Assembly (NCBI GenBank): GCA_016202545.1
Contig: JACQON010000010.1
Span: 1-61,440, forward strand
Length of the DNA stretch: 61,440 nt
From: Chloroflexota bacterium
Lineage (GTDB): Bacteria; Chloroflexota; Dehalococcoidia; Dehalococcoidales; JACQON01
Direction of reading: 5' to 3'
In this document: positions 39,061-48,527 of the stretch, in pieces
How the letters are laid out: each line of letters opens with the position of its first letter
Numbering within the stretch: position 1 is the first letter of the stretch
Position numbers and translations under genes: made by a program
The notes under the pieces: generated by a model
The model's input: the letters and a program-made list of their open reading frames with translations, nothing else
The model's database searches: none
Told to the model about the DNA's origin: nothing

Positions 39061-39741
39061 TTATGAGATAGGTTGCTGGGTAGTCTCTACCTGTCCCACC
39101 GGAGCCGTCTCCAGCCCCATGACCACATCGCAAAGGTCGGTAAAGGGTGTGCAGCTTATATTCATCTTCTGGCAGCACTCCAGCATCTCGCTGGTGGCGA
39201 AGACACGGTGGGCCAGCCTGGCCGGTGACACGTCAGAGCGGCCATTACCAACGTAGATTACCCGGTAGCCCTGGCTCAAGAACAGCCTGGTGTACCCCTC
39301 TTTGAAGCTGTCCTGAAGGTGGTCGCCATCCGGGCCGATATATCTCGGCTCTATGCCCGCGGGGCTGAACCGCGTCCTGGCGGCGAAGACTTCGATATCT
39401 GCCGCCCCGATGTCCCGCAAAATGGTGTTGATGTAGAAGTCCAGGCCGTTGCTCACGATGACAAGGCGGAAGCTGCTGCGGCGGCAGAAGGCCAGCAACT
39501 CATCGAAGCCGGGACGTATCTCCGCCTTGCGCCTGACAAACTCCACCAGCGTCGGCTCGTCAGCCTTGACCATGGCGAAAGCTCTGGCATTGAAAAGCCC
39601 AATCGGTATTCTGTTCTCCCGGTAGTCGTCCAGCACCCGCCTCCAGTTGTCGGTAGCAAACTCGTCCAGCAGCAGGAAGCTTATATCTTCCCGGGTGATG
39701 GTACCGTCAAAGTCACATTGAACTAAGGTCTTCATACTCAT
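39061..39741 (-). CDS. HAD-superfamily phosphatase (MtnX/SerB-like)
   Basis: 226 aa. HAD motif I is QCDFDGTITRED; motif II is in VIVSNGLDF; motif III/IV is in YVGNGRSDVSPA. The C1-type cap and the layout fit the MtnX/phosphoserine-phosphatase-like branch. The substrate cannot be read from the sequence; 2-hydroxy-3-keto-5-methylthiopentenyl-1-phosphate and phosphoserine are possible. Transcription probably ends at or reads into the promoter-leader region of the pantothenate genes. Confidence 0.85.
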   Translation of the reverse strand: MSMKTLVQCDFDGTITREDISFLLLDEFATDNWRRVLDDYRENRIPIGLFNARAFAMVKADEPTLVEFVRRKAEIRPGFDELLAFCRRSSFRLVIVSNGLDFYINTILRDIGAADIEVFAARTRFSPAGIEPRYIGPDGDHLQDSFKEGYTRLFLSQGYRVIYVGNGRSDVSPARLAHRVFATSEMLECCQKMNISCTPFTDLCDVVMGLETAPVGQVETTQQPIS

Positions 39742-39756
39742 CCGCCTGTACCCCTA

Positions 39757-40422
39757 CTAAATGCCGCACCAGGTGGTGATGTTCTGGTACGGTTCTCGCT
39801 CACTTTGCACCTTGTTTGCCGGGAACTCCGGGTCAGGGTAGCCAATCGAAATACAGATTATTATCCGCTTTGACTCAGGTATGCCAGCCAGTTTTCTGAG
39901 CACATCGGGATACCTGGCGCCCTGATAGTGGATACAGGTGCCCAGGTCATAGTTCAGAGCGGTCAGGGCGATGGTCTGGGTGACCGTGCCAATGTCAAAC
40001 ATGGCGGTCGGTACGTCCAGCGACCTGTCTATGGAGATGATAATGGCTGCCGGGGCATCAAAGAAGCGGTAGCCCCTCTTTCTCCACTCCATCCTCTTAG
40101 CCTTGTCCTCCCTGGTTATGCCCATGAGTTCGAAGAGATGAATACCCAGACTCACGCGCCTCTCCCTGTAGATGCCGGCCGTGTCGGGGTAGGGCACATC
40201 GGGGTTGGGCGGCAGACCGGCTTCAAGCATCTCAACGTTAGCCCGCCTGACCTTTTCCAGCACTTCGCCGGCGATGACGGTGAACTCCCACGGTTGCATA
40301 TTCATCGTCGAAGGCGAGCGGACGGCAGTATCGAGGATTCGGCTCAGGGCCTCTTTGGATACTGGGGCGGGCTTAAAGCCCCTGATGCTTTTCCTGAGCT
40401 TGATGGCTTCAATTACATCCAT
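39757..40422 (-). CDS. Nitroreductase family protein
   Basis: 221 aa. It has the FMN-binding pattern of the nitroreductase/NADH oxidase fold: AIKLRKSIRGFKPAPVSKEA, VRSPSTMNMQPWEFTVI, and a C-terminal GIPESKRIIICISIGYPDP. Members reduce nitroaromatics, quinones or flavins using NAD(P)H. It is divergent from the acyl-CoA dehydrogenase operon and has its own promoter. The substrate is unknown. Confidence 0.9.
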   Translation of the reverse strand: MDVIEAIKLRKSIRGFKPAPVSKEALSRILDTAVRSPSTMNMQPWEFTVIAGEVLEKVRRANVEMLEAGLPPNPDVPYPDTAGIYRERRVSLGIHLFELMGITREDKAKRMEWRKRGYRFFDAPAAIIISIDRSLDVPTAMFDIGTVTQTIALTALNYDLGTCIHYQGARYPDVLRKLAGIPESKRIIICISIGYPDPEFPANKVQSEREPYQNITTWCGI

Positions 40423-40467
40423 GCGGCGGCCCTTCCACTCTGCTCTCGATTCAACTCGACCATTTGC

Positions 40468-40496
40468 AGTATACCGTGTGTCTGGATTATTATCAA
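40468..40496 (-). promoter_or_regulatory. Promoter of the nitroreductase gene
   Basis: On the minus strand TTGATA (40491-40496), a 17-nt spacer and TATACT (40468-40473) form a good housekeeping promoter about 45 bp upstream of the nitroreductase ATG. Confidence 0.65.
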
Positions 40497-40509
40497 CTCT
40501 GGGCTGAAG

Positions 40510-40540
40510 TTGACAGCGGGTATATGACCTCGTCTATAAT
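40510..40540 (+). promoter_or_regulatory. Probable promoter of the acyl-CoA dehydrogenase-Etf operon
   Basis: TTGACA (40510-40515) and TATAAT (40535-40540) on the plus strand are both exact, but the 19-nt spacer is longer than optimal. An untranslated leader of about 135 nt would follow. It is back-to-back with the nitroreductase promoter. Confidence 0.55.
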
Positions 40541-40683
40541 AGGCAGAACCCGATGGAAATCCGGCAGTCTTTAATTGTTCTCTGGGAAGTTTCAAAAAGC
40601 TGATGGTTGGCCTTTAACACGCCAGTCATTCAATTGCCTGTTCGCCCGCCGATAGATGAGTCACTAAAAAGAAGGAGCATACC

Positions 40684-41841
40684 TTGGAGTATTCATTAAC
40701 CGAGCAGCAGAAGACAATCAAGGACCTGGCGAGAAGGGTCGCCGAAGAAAGGATATTGCCAGTCAGGGCAGAGCTTGATGAAAAGGAGGAGTTCCCCTGG
40801 GGTATAGTGAAGGACATGGCTGATGCTGACCTGTTCCGTGTCTTTGTCCCGGAGGAATATGATGGTTTAGGCGGGGGATGTCTTGAGCTATGTCTGGTGG
40901 TCGAGGAGCTGAGCCGGATATGCAGCGCCGTGGCGGTGACCTATGCCGCCAGCGCCTTGGGGGTATTGACCCTGCTGGAGTATGGCACCGAAGCCCAGAG
41001 GAGGAAGTACCTTCCCGAAATAGCCGCCGGGAAGAAGCTGGGGGCTTTTGCCGTGACCGAGGCACAGGCGGGCAGTGATGCCAGCGCCATCAAGACCACC
41101 GCGGAAAAAGTTGACGGCGGCTATATGCTCAACGGCACCAAGCAGTTCATCACCAACGGTGGTGAAGCCGAGCTATATACCGTAATTTGCCTGACTGATA
41201 AGGCCAGGGGTGCCCGCGGCGCCAGCGCTTTATTGGTGGAGAAGGGCACGCCTGGTTTTTCCTTCGGCAAGAAGGAGAAGAAGCTGGGCATCCGCTCCTC
41301 GGCTACCAGGGAGCTTGTCTTCCGCAACTGCCTGGTCCCCGAGGAGAATTTAATTGGCAAGCCGGGGCTGGGGTTTGTCCTGGCGATGCGGCTTTTCGAC
41401 CGCTCGCGGCCCGGAATCGGGTCTCAAGCGGTAGGCCTGGCCCAGGGAGCATTGGAGGCGGCGGTGGAGTATACCCGGCAGCGCATCCAGTTCGGGCGTC
41501 CGCTGATATCCCTGCCGGTGGTGCAGGATATGCTGGCTGAGATGGCTACCGGGGTTGAAGCGGCCAGGGCGCTGGTCTATGCTGCCGCCAGGACGGTTGA
41601 CAGCGGGGTGAAGGACGTTACCGAGGCATCGTGCATGGCCAAGGTGTTTGCCTCTGATGTGGCCATGAAGGTCGCCACTGATGCCGTCCAGCTCTGCGGC
41701 GGCGCTGGCTACATGCGTGATTATCCCGTCGAGAAGATGATGAGGGATGCCAAAATCACCCAGATATATGAGGGTTCCAACCAGGTGCTGAGGAACGCCA
41801 TCGCCATCGAGCTCAGGAAGAGAAAGGGCAGGCGTGAATGA
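40684..41841 (+). CDS. Acyl-CoA dehydrogenase
   Basis: 385 aa from a TTG start with AGAAGGAGCATACC. Signature motifs: FAVTEAQAGSDASAIKTTAE, MLNGTKQFITNGGEA, and a C-terminal DAVQLCGGAGYMRDYPVEKM followed by IYEGSNQVLRNAIA with the catalytic glutamate region. It oxidises an acyl-CoA or works in reverse as an enoyl-CoA reductase, with Etf as electron partner. The two Etf genes follow directly (ATG overlaps the stop), so the three form one complex. Chain-length preference is not readable. Confidence 0.95.
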   Translation: MEYSLTEQQKTIKDLARRVAEERILPVRAELDEKEEFPWGIVKDMADADLFRVFVPEEYDGLGGGCLELCLVVEELSRICSAVAVTYAASALGVLTLLEYGTEAQRRKYLPEIAAGKKLGAFAVTEAQAGSDASAIKTTAEKVDGGYMLNGTKQFITNGGEAELYTVICLTDKARGARGASALLVEKGTPGFSFGKKEKKLGIRSSATRELVFRNCLVPEENLIGKPGLGFVLAMRLFDRSRPGIGSQAVGLAQGALEAAVEYTRQRIQFGRPLISLPVVQDMLAEMATGVEAARALVYAAARTVDSGVKDVTEASCMAKVFASDVAMKVATDAVQLCGGAGYMRDYPVEKMMRDAKITQIYEGSNQVLRNAIAIELRKRKGRRE

Positions 41842-42623
41842 ACATCGTGGTCTGCCTGAAGCAGGTGCCCGGGATTACCAAGGTCCAGATTGACCCGCAG
41901 ACCAATACCCTCATCAGGCAGGGGGTCAAGGGCATCATCAACCCCTTTGATACCTATGCTCTGGAGGAGGGGGTCAGGCTGAAAGAGCGCTACGGCGGCA
42001 AGGTAACAGCGATAAGCATGGGGCCGCCCCAGGCGGAGGAAGCGCTCCGGGAGGCCATATCGGTAGGCGCCGATGAAGCCGTGCTATTGAGCGATAGAGC
42101 TTTTGCCGGCGCTGATACCCTGGCCACCGCTTATACCCTGGCCACGGCAATCCAAAAACTGAACCAGTACCACCTCGTGATTTGCGGCCGTCAGACGCTG
42201 GACGGGGATACCGGGCAGGTGGGGCCGGAGTTGGCCGAGATGCTGAAAATACCGTTCGTGGCCTATGTCAGCAAGGTCGAAGAGGCCAGCGATGGCGTCA
42301 TGCGGGTCAGACGGATGATTGAAGAGGGACACGAGGTCATCGAGACATCGCTTCCGGCCGCCATCAGCGTGGTGAAGGAAATCAACACTCCCCGTCTACC
42401 ATCGCTGCGCGGGCTGAGCCGGGCCAAAAGCGCAGTGATTCCGGTGTGGACGGCCGAGGAACTGGGCGCCGACAAGGACCTGGTCGGCCTGGCAGGCTCA
42501 GCCACCAAGGTGGTCAAAGTGTTCTTTCCCCAGCGGGTATGCCGTGGCGAGGTGCTTCAGGGAGACCCGGAGAGCCAGGTGGATGCCCTGCTCGGCAAGT
42601 TGGGACAGGCCCACATAATCTAG
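41838..42623 (+). CDS. etfB: Electron transfer flavoprotein beta subunit
   Basis: 261 aa. It begins MNIVVCLKQVPGITKVQIDP and contains GVKGIINPFDTYALEEGVRL and LVICGRQTLDGDTGQVGPEL, standard for EtfB, with SLPAAISVVKEINTPRLPS near the end. It overlaps the acyl-CoA dehydrogenase stop by 4 nt (ATGA). It pairs with the ferredoxin-fused EtfA encoded downstream. Confidence 0.95.
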   Translation: MNIVVCLKQVPGITKVQIDPQTNTLIRQGVKGIINPFDTYALEEGVRLKERYGGKVTAISMGPPQAEEALREAISVGADEAVLLSDRAFAGADTLATAYTLATAIQKLNQYHLVICGRQTLDGDTGQVGPELAEMLKIPFVAYVSKVEEASDGVMRVRRMIEEGHEVIETSLPAAISVVKEINTPRLPSLRGLSRAKSAVIPVWTAEELGADKDLVGLAGSATKVVKVFFPQRVCRGEVLQGDPESQVDALLGKLGQAHII

Positions 42624-42637
42624 AAGGAAGCTAAAGC

Positions 42638-43816
42638 ATGGGCATACGGTTTGACTTTGATAAGTGCATTGGCTGCGGCGCTTGCGTGCCGGACTGTCCC
42701 TTTGGCTTGCTGGACGTGGTAGACGATAAGGTCCATCTCAGGGAGGGCTGCACGCTTTGCGGCGCCTGCCAGGAGGCCTGCCCTTATGAGGCGATAATAA
42801 TTGAAGCGGTCGAGCAAGCGCCGGCGGATGGCAGCTACCGCGGCGTCTGGGTATTTGCCGAGCAGCGGGACGGCCGCATAAAAGGCGTCGCCTATGAGCT
42901 GCTATCGAAGGGGAGGGAGCTGGCCGACGCCCTGGGGGCGGAGCTATGCGCGGTCTACCTGGGACACGGCGTTGACGGGGTCGGCGAGCTGGCTGCTTAC
43001 GGTGCGGATAAAGTGTATGTGGTGGACAGCCCTGCCCTGGCCGATAACCAGGAGGAACCGCTGGCCGAAGCACTTTCCGAACTGGTCCGTCAGTACAAGC
43101 CGGAGATAGTTATTGCCGGAGCTACTTCACTGGGGCGCTCGGTTATCCCCAGGGTAGCCGCCGTCCTGAAAACAGGCTTGACTGCCGACTGCACCGGGCT
43201 TGATATTGACCCCGCGGCGAGGCTTCTCCTGCAGACCCGCCCCACCTTTGGCGGCAATGTGATGGCCACCATCGTTTGCCAGGCCAGGCGGCCGCAAATG
43301 GCCACGGTCCGCCCGCGGGTGTTCAAAAAGGCGGCGCCGGATGGAGGAAGAAAAGGGCAGATAATAAAGATGGACTTCAGCAGGGAGGGCATGACCTCGA
43401 AGACCAGGCTGCTCAGCTTCGTTGAAGACCTCACCGAGAAGGTCAAGCTAGATGAGGCTGACATCATCGTCTCCGGGGGACGTGGCCTGGGGAAGCCGGA
43501 GAATTTCGAGCTGCTGAAGGAGCTGGCGCAGGTGCTGGGGGCGGCGCTTGCCTCGTCCCGTCCGCCGGTGGATGATGGCTGGATTCCCTACTCACACCAG
43601 GTCGGCCAGACCGGAAAAACAGTCTCGCCCAAGCTGTACATCGCCTGCGGCATCTCCGGCTCGGTCCAGCATATGGCGGGCATGCAGACTTCCGAATGCA
43701 TCGTAGCCATCAACGAAGACCCCGGTGCCCCCATCTTCGAGATAGCCACCTACGGCATCGTCGGCGACCTGTTCAAAATAGTCCCCCTGCTTATAGACAA
43801 GCTGAAGAAAGAATAA
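42638..43816 (+). CDS. etfA: Electron transfer flavoprotein alpha subunit with N-terminal 2[4Fe-4S] ferredoxin domain
   Basis: 392 aa, longer than ordinary EtfA because residues 1-60 form a bacterial ferredoxin domain: [16 protein letters not shown] and [16 protein letters not shown]. The EtfA core follows, ending with the FAD-binding [20 protein letters not shown] and [20 protein letters not shown]. The order dehydrogenase-EtfB-EtfA(ferredoxin) is as in the caffeyl-CoA reductase complex (CarCDE) of acetogens, which couples reduction to ferredoxin by electron bifurcation. Bifurcation here is inferred, not shown. Confidence 0.93.
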   Translation: MGIRFDFDKCIGCGACVPDCPFGLLDVVDDKVHLREGCTLCGACQEACPYEAIIIEAVEQAPADGSYRGVWVFAEQRDGRIKGVAYELLSKGRELADALGAELCAVYLGHGVDGVGELAAYGADKVYVVDSPALADNQEEPLAEALSELVRQYKPEIVIAGATSLGRSVIPRVAAVLKTGLTADCTGLDIDPAARLLLQTRPTFGGNVMATIVCQARRPQMATVRPRVFKKAAPDGGRKGQIIKMDFSREGMTSKTRLLSFVEDLTEKVKLDEADIIVSGGRGLGKPENFELLKELAQVLGAALASSRPPVDDGWIPYSHQVGQTGKTVSPKLYIACGISGSVQHMAGMQTSECIVAINEDPGAPIFEIATYGIVGDLFKIVPLLIDKLKKE

Positions 43817-43859
43817 GGCGGTTCAGGTTCTGTTTGAGGAGCGTAAGACTGGAGCGACC

Positions 43860-45172
43860 ATGACACAGAGTCAACTGCACAAACAGGATTCCCAGATGCT
43901 TGAGGAGATTACCCGCATCCTTCAGCATAGGGGGAAACAATATAGCTATGCCTTCGTTCAGGGCCTTTACATCAAAGAAGAAGACGGTACTTGGAGAAAC
44001 GGTATTACTAAGGTTCTGGCCAGCCACAGCCAGCAAAAGCCCCCAGTCGAATCACTGGACTACGAGAATGTGGTCTACCACGAGACGACTATCAGTGTGG
44101 GCGACCTGCAAAAGCTAATCGAGACCTTGGCTTATGAAGGCGTGCTCAAGATTGATGGCTACAACATTCCTATGACCAAGCCGGAGGACATTGGGAGAAG
44201 CATCGGTTTTAGACAACACCAGTTTATCACCGCATCACATCGCTGGCTCAAATCAGACTGGCCTGCTATTTTCTACCAGTATGAGGGGACTCGTGAACGG
44301 AAAGGGTTCCCATACGACGGTTGGTCACCCTCGACAAGCCGCTGTACCCCGACGCCTATCACTTGGTAGCCCACAAGTTCGACATCGACCTGCAGACCGC
44401 AAACGGACTCATTGGTGCAGTACTTTTATTTTTGCCCAACTACCAGGCCAAGCTATCAGCAGTGAAGGTTCGTACGAACAGCATTACTATCGAAGTTCTT
44501 CTGGGAACGGCGGGGCTAAAGGATGTAGGTGGAAAGGTTTTTGCCCAAAATGAGATGAAGACTACCCACAATAATGTTACGTTCAACTCCCAAAGCGAGA
44601 CGGTTCACATCGGATTCTCTCCCACCGAGATGGAGGTCTGTCTTCTAAACTCACATGATGGGGAGTTGCTTGACCAAGTCTGGCTTCGGGCGAGTGATAT
44701 CGGTGCCTCTTCGGTCATAGATGAGTCTGACCCGAGGGCGGTGGAGTTATTAGTCCAACAAGGTGAAGGTGAGCAGCTTGAGTTCAAGCCAGGAAAGCTG
44801 CAAGACAGTGACCGTGAGGAGTTGGCCGAGACAGCCGTTGCATTTACGAATCGTGATGGCGGTCGGATATTAGTTGGAGTAGCCGACGACGGCAGGATTC
44901 TCGGATGCTTCGAGAGCGATGTGGAGAATAGAGTCACGAAACTGCTGGTGGATAGGTGCGACCCGCCTGTGAATGTCCGGGTTAATAAGTTGTTGATAGA
45001 GGACAAACCAGTTTATCTCGTCATCGTCCAAGAGAGCACTAATAAACCGCACGCTGTCAAGGGACGAGGCTTTTTCATTCGTCATGGTAGTAACGATTAT
45101 CCTATGAGCCGCGCCGAACTTGATGAGATTATCTCCAACCGTGAAAAGTCGTTTCCCTACTCACGACTTTAG
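43860..45172 (+). pseudogene. AlbA_2 (Schlafen AAA-like) domain protein, frameshifted
   Basis: Two overlapping frames together give one product: 43860-44369 (ending ...ERKGFPYDG) and 44321-45172 (beginning MVTLDKPLYPDAYH). The downstream frame is displaced as by a single-base deletion near 44315. The C-terminal half carries an AlbA_2 domain (GEGEQLEFKPGKLQ ... ETAVAFTNRDGGRILVGVAD), found in transcription regulators and Schlafen-like proteins. The N-terminal part is unknown. A real mutation or a sequencing error is equally possible; if repaired, the protein would have about 437 residues. Confidence 0.75.
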
Positions 45173-45446
45173 TAAGTAGGGTTTCAGGCCAGGTTCGAAC
45201 CGACGGTTAATGACCCGATGCGAATATCATCGAAAAACTTTACCTATTATCCTAAATGGTGAGCCTTCTTTATAATATTTGAACTGTCGGATTAACACGG
45301 AAAGCATATTCTTTGCTCAGCACACTTATCAGATCTAACTCCCTGTCTTGCCTTCCCCCACCAGCGCGCCCCGCGCCGTCTGCTGGAGCGCTGGATTTAC
45401 GCCACGGAATATGCTAGCATGGCTTAATTACATGACGAGGTGACAG
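45173..45446. other. Intergenic region before the NYN-domain gene
   Basis: No gene seen. A GGTTCGAACC palindrome at about 45192-45201 is T-arm-like but no tRNA cloverleaf surrounds it. TATAAT at about 45282-45287 could be a -10 box for the NYN gene, without a clear -35 box. Confidence 0.35.
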
Positions 45447-46226
45447 ATGACAGAACCTTCTTCTGCAGGCGAAGGACGCCGAATTGCCATGCTGATAGAT
45501 GGCGACAGCGCTCAGCCGTCTTTGTTCGGCGAGATGATAGCCGAGGCAAGCAAGTACGGCGTGATAACTATCCGCCGCATCTACGGAGACTGGACCACAA
45601 TCAACATGAATAGGTGGAAAGACATCCTGAATACCCACGCCATCCAGCCTATCCAGCAATTTCGCTACACCACGGGCAAGAATGCCACCGATAGCGCTAT
45701 GATAATAGACGCAATGGACATCCTCTATAACGGAGTGGTGACCGGCTTTTGCCTGGTGTCCAGCGACAGCGACTACACCAGGCTGGCAACCCGCATTCGA
45801 GAGAAGGGTTTATTTGTGATGGGAATCGGTCAGAGAACCACCCCCAAAGCTTTCGTGAACGCCTGCGACGTGTTTGTGTACACGGAGAACCTCCGCCCTG
45901 ATGTAAGCGCGCTCAGTGCGCCCCAAATTGTCCGGCGTTCAAGGCGGAAGGCTGCTCCTGCTGCTGAACCGAGCACGCCTGACCCTTTGCCGCTGCTCAA
46001 AAGCGCTTTCGATATGTCCGTGCAGGAAGATGGTTGGGCGTTCCTGGGGATAGTGGGCAACCGGCTGAGGCAGCTTGACCCGGGCTTTGACGCGCGGACT
46101 TACGGATTTAAGCAGCTCTCCCAGCTGATAAGGTCGTATTCGGGCGAGTTCGAAATAAGGGAGGAGAAAAGCCAGGGTGGTCCCTCCCTCATCCACATAA
46201 GGCTCAAAGACAAGAGTGCCCGTTAG
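45447..46226 (+). CDS. NYN-domain RNase-like protein with LOTUS/OST-HTH domain
   Basis: 259 aa, GAGGTGACAG before the ATG. The N-terminal NYN (PIN-like) domain has AMLIDGDSAQPSLFGEM, KNATDSAMIIDAMDIL and FCLVSSDSDYTRLATRI, supplying the acidic residues expected of this nuclease fold. A basic linker leads to a C-terminal LOTUS/OST-HTH domain (LLKSAFDMSVQEDGWAFLG ... YGFKQLSQLIRSY), which binds RNA. LabA-type proteins of this layout are widespread in bacteria and thought to act on RNA. Confidence 0.9.
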   Translation: MTEPSSAGEGRRIAMLIDGDSAQPSLFGEMIAEASKYGVITIRRIYGDWTTINMNRWKDILNTHAIQPIQQFRYTTGKNATDSAMIIDAMDILYNGVVTGFCLVSSDSDYTRLATRIREKGLFVMGIGQRTTPKAFVNACDVFVYTENLRPDVSALSAPQIVRRSRRKAAPAAEPSTPDPLPLLKSAFDMSVQEDGWAFLGIVGNRLRQLDPGFDARTYGFKQLSQLIRSYSGEFEIREEKSQGGPSLIHIRLKDKSAR

Positions 46227-46371
46227 CTCACGTCTCAAAAAAAACAGCAATGAAAGTCCTGTCACTTATATCGCCTGCGAGCTTTTTATTGCCTGCTGCG
46301 TCCTGCGCCGAGGCAACAAGACATATATCATCATCTTCAGACTGTAACCGGATGAAACGGAGGTAAGAAAT

Positions 46372-46764
46372 ATGGAGCTCATTGTGGTCTATGTCATGGT
46401 AATCGGCTTGTTTGCCGGCCTGCCCATCGTGCTGGACATATGTCTGGCCTATTGGTCACAGAACCGGATGCGAAGATTGTTGCTGGAGAAGGCCTCAGCG
46501 GACAAACTGACACTGGCTGAGCTAAAGGAGTTCGCCAGGGAAGGGGGGAAGCCGCCCCCCGGTATACCCGGCCTTGCCCGGGCCACCATGGCTATCACCG
46601 TCATCGTCATTTTGGGGATAGCCGTGTTTCACCTGCTAGCCGAGGGTGGTTCGGAAGGCGATTCCCAGATTATCAACAATGTTCTGAGCATGCTGGCCGG
46701 GCTTCTGGCAGCCATAACCGGGTTCTACTTCGGAGGCAAGGCGGCGGAAAAGAAAACGGAATAG
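46372..46764 (+). CDS. Small two-helix membrane protein
   Basis: 130 aa, CGGAGGTAAGAA before the ATG. Two or three hydrophobic helices (IVVYVMVIGLFAGLPIVLDI; MAITVIVILGIAVFHLL; MLAGLLAAITGFYFGG) flank a charged loop (EKASADKLTLAELKEFAREG). No known function. It ends 15-45 nt before the molybdate-binding protein gene and is read in the same direction. Confidence 0.7.
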   Translation: MELIVVYVMVIGLFAGLPIVLDICLAYWSQNRMRRLLLEKASADKLTLAELKEFAREGGKPPPGIPGLARATMAITVIVILGIAVFHLLAEGGSEGDSQIINNVLSMLAGLLAAITGFYFGGKAAEKKTE

Positions 46765-46808
46765 GCTGGCTTGTCCCAATGGTGCTGAAGCAGAGGCCCG
46801 GGGGAAGC

Positions 46809-47699
46809 GTGGTGAACCGTCTGCCTGCGGGCCGTACCGCCCTTCGGCGGGCAGGCCTGCCTGGCTTGCTCCTGCTGATATTGCTCATGCTGGCTTTCCC
46901 GGCGGGATGCGCGGCAGAGAAGCAGCAAACGATAACCGTGTTCTCCGGCTCTGTCGCCAGGCTAGCCATGGAAGACGCGGCCGGGACGTTTGAGACAAAG
47001 ACGGGGATAAAGGTGTACCTCAATTTCAGCGGCTCGGGCACCATGCTCTCCCAGATGAAATTGTCCCGAAGCGGCGACCTGTATGTCCCCGCCTCTCCCG
47101 ATTATATGAGGCTAGCGGAGCGTGATGGCGTAATTGAGCCGGGGTCGGAGAAAAGGTTAGCCTACCTGGTCCCGGCCATCCTGGTGCAAAGGGGCAACCC
47201 GCGGAATATCCAGACGCTATCGGACCTGGCCGGGCCGGGAATCCAGGTCGCCATCGCCGACCCTGAATCGGTGACTATCGGCTTGTACGCCTACGAAATA
47301 CTGGTGTATAATAACCTGCTGCCAGAGGTGGGGGGAAACATCGTCACCTATGGAGAGAGCTATGGCAAGGTTGTCAGCCTGGTCGCCTTAAAAATAGTGG
47401 ATGCTGCTATCGGCTGGAGCATCGCCGCCCTGTGGCAGCCCGATACTATAGAGGTCGTCTACCTGAAGCCGGAGCAAGTCCCCAGGCTCTCCTACCTGTC
47501 AGCGGCGATATCCACATTCGCCAGGGATAGAGAAAGCAGCCAGAGGTTCCTGGACTTCCTGGCCTCTCCAGAGGGACAGGAGATCTTCAGGCGGCGGGGA
47601 TATATCACCGCTGAAGGCGAAGCCAGAAAGTTCGCCCCCGGCGCTGAAATCGGCGGGGAGTACCGGCTGCCTGAAAGTTACCGGCCCGTGGTCAAATAG
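46809..47699 (+). CDS. modA: Molybdate ABC transporter substrate-binding lipoprotein
   Basis: 296 aa from the GTG at 46809, chosen because GGGGGAAGC precedes it; an ATG at 46779 would add 10 residues. The signal peptide ends in a lipobox (LLILLMLAFPAGC), so it is a lipoprotein outside the membrane. Family motifs: VFSGSVARLAMEDAAGTFET, LNFSGSGTMLSQM, and a C-terminal FLDFLASPEGQEIFRRRGY. It captures molybdate (or tungstate) for ModBC encoded next. The nearby molybdenum hydroxylase genes make molybdate the likely substrate. Confidence 0.9.
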   Translation: MVNRLPAGRTALRRAGLPGLLLLILLMLAFPAGCAAEKQQTITVFSGSVARLAMEDAAGTFETKTGIKVYLNFSGSGTMLSQMKLSRSGDLYVPASPDYMRLAERDGVIEPGSEKRLAYLVPAILVQRGNPRNIQTLSDLAGPGIQVAIADPESVTIGLYAYEILVYNNLLPEVGGNIVTYGESYGKVVSLVALKIVDAAIGWSIAALWQPDTIEVVYLKPEQVPRLSYLSAAISTFARDRESSQRFLDFLASPEGQEIFRRRGYITAEGEARKFAPGAEIGGEYRLPESYRPVVK

Positions 47700-47722
47700 A
47701 CCGGCTTTATGGCGGGGGAAGC

Positions 47723-48526
47723 ATGTCCAAAGTGCTCAAGGGTGTGGGTGGTGAAAGGGCGTTTAAAGGGGCGACTATCAGTGCCCTGGTCCTGCTAACC
47801 GTATTCATCGCCGGTATTGTGCTGTCCCTGCTCGCCTATACCGACTGGGGCGGCTTTGTCTCGGCGCTCTTCTCCGAAGAAATCCTGTTTGCCATCAGGT
47901 TGAGCGTCATCACCGCTACCACAGCGGCCGTGATATCGGTGGCGATAGCCATCCCGGTAGCCTATACCCTCTCCCAGCATAAGTTTCCCGGCAAAGATAT
48001 AGTTGACAGCTTGCTTGATTTGCCCATCGTGATGTCTCCGGTGGCGTTGGGAGCGGGGCTGCTGGTCTTCTTCAGCACCCCTATCGGCAGCGGCATCGAA
48101 GACAATGTACTGAGATTCACCTTCGCCGTGCCAGGCATAATCCTGGCCCAGGTCGCCGTCGTCAGTGCGCTGGCGGTCAGATTGCTCAAGTCCACCTTTG
48201 ACAACATCGACCCCCGGTATGAGCAGGTAAGCCGGACGCTGGGATGCAGCAAAGCCGAAGCTTTCGTCAGGGTCACCCTGCCCTTGGCCCGAAATGGGAT
48301 AATCGCCTCGGCCATCCTGACCTGGGCTAGGGCCATCGGGGAATTCGGAGCGACGGTTACCCTGGCCGGGGCCACCGCTATGAAGACGGAGACCCTGCCC
48401 ATCGCCATATTCCTGAACTTGGCCTCGGCCAATATCGCCAGGGCAACGACCATACTTTTCGTGCTGGTAGCAGTGGCGATAGGCGCCCTGTTTATCATCA
48501 GGAAGACAGTTGGCAGAAGTATCTAA
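47723..48526 (+). CDS. modB: Molybdate ABC transporter permease
   Basis: 267 aa with six hydrophobic segments. The inner-membrane component EAA loop is visible (YEQVSRTLGCSKAEAFVRVT, then LPLARNGIIASAILTWARAI, GEFGATVTLAG). The start has GGGGGAAGC upstream. It forms the channel with ModC, whose gene overlaps its end region. Confidence 0.93.
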   Translation: MSKVLKGVGGERAFKGATISALVLLTVFIAGIVLSLLAYTDWGGFVSALFSEEILFAIRLSVITATTAAVISVAIAIPVAYTLSQHKFPGKDIVDSLLDLPIVMSPVALGAGLLVFFSTPIGSGIEDNVLRFTFAVPGIILAQVAVVSALAVRLLKSTFDNIDPRYEQVSRTLGCSKAEAFVRVTLPLARNGIIASAILTWARAIGEFGATVTLAGATAMKTETLPIAIFLNLASANIARATTILFVLVAVAIGALFIIRKTVGRSI

Positions 48527-48527
48527 T

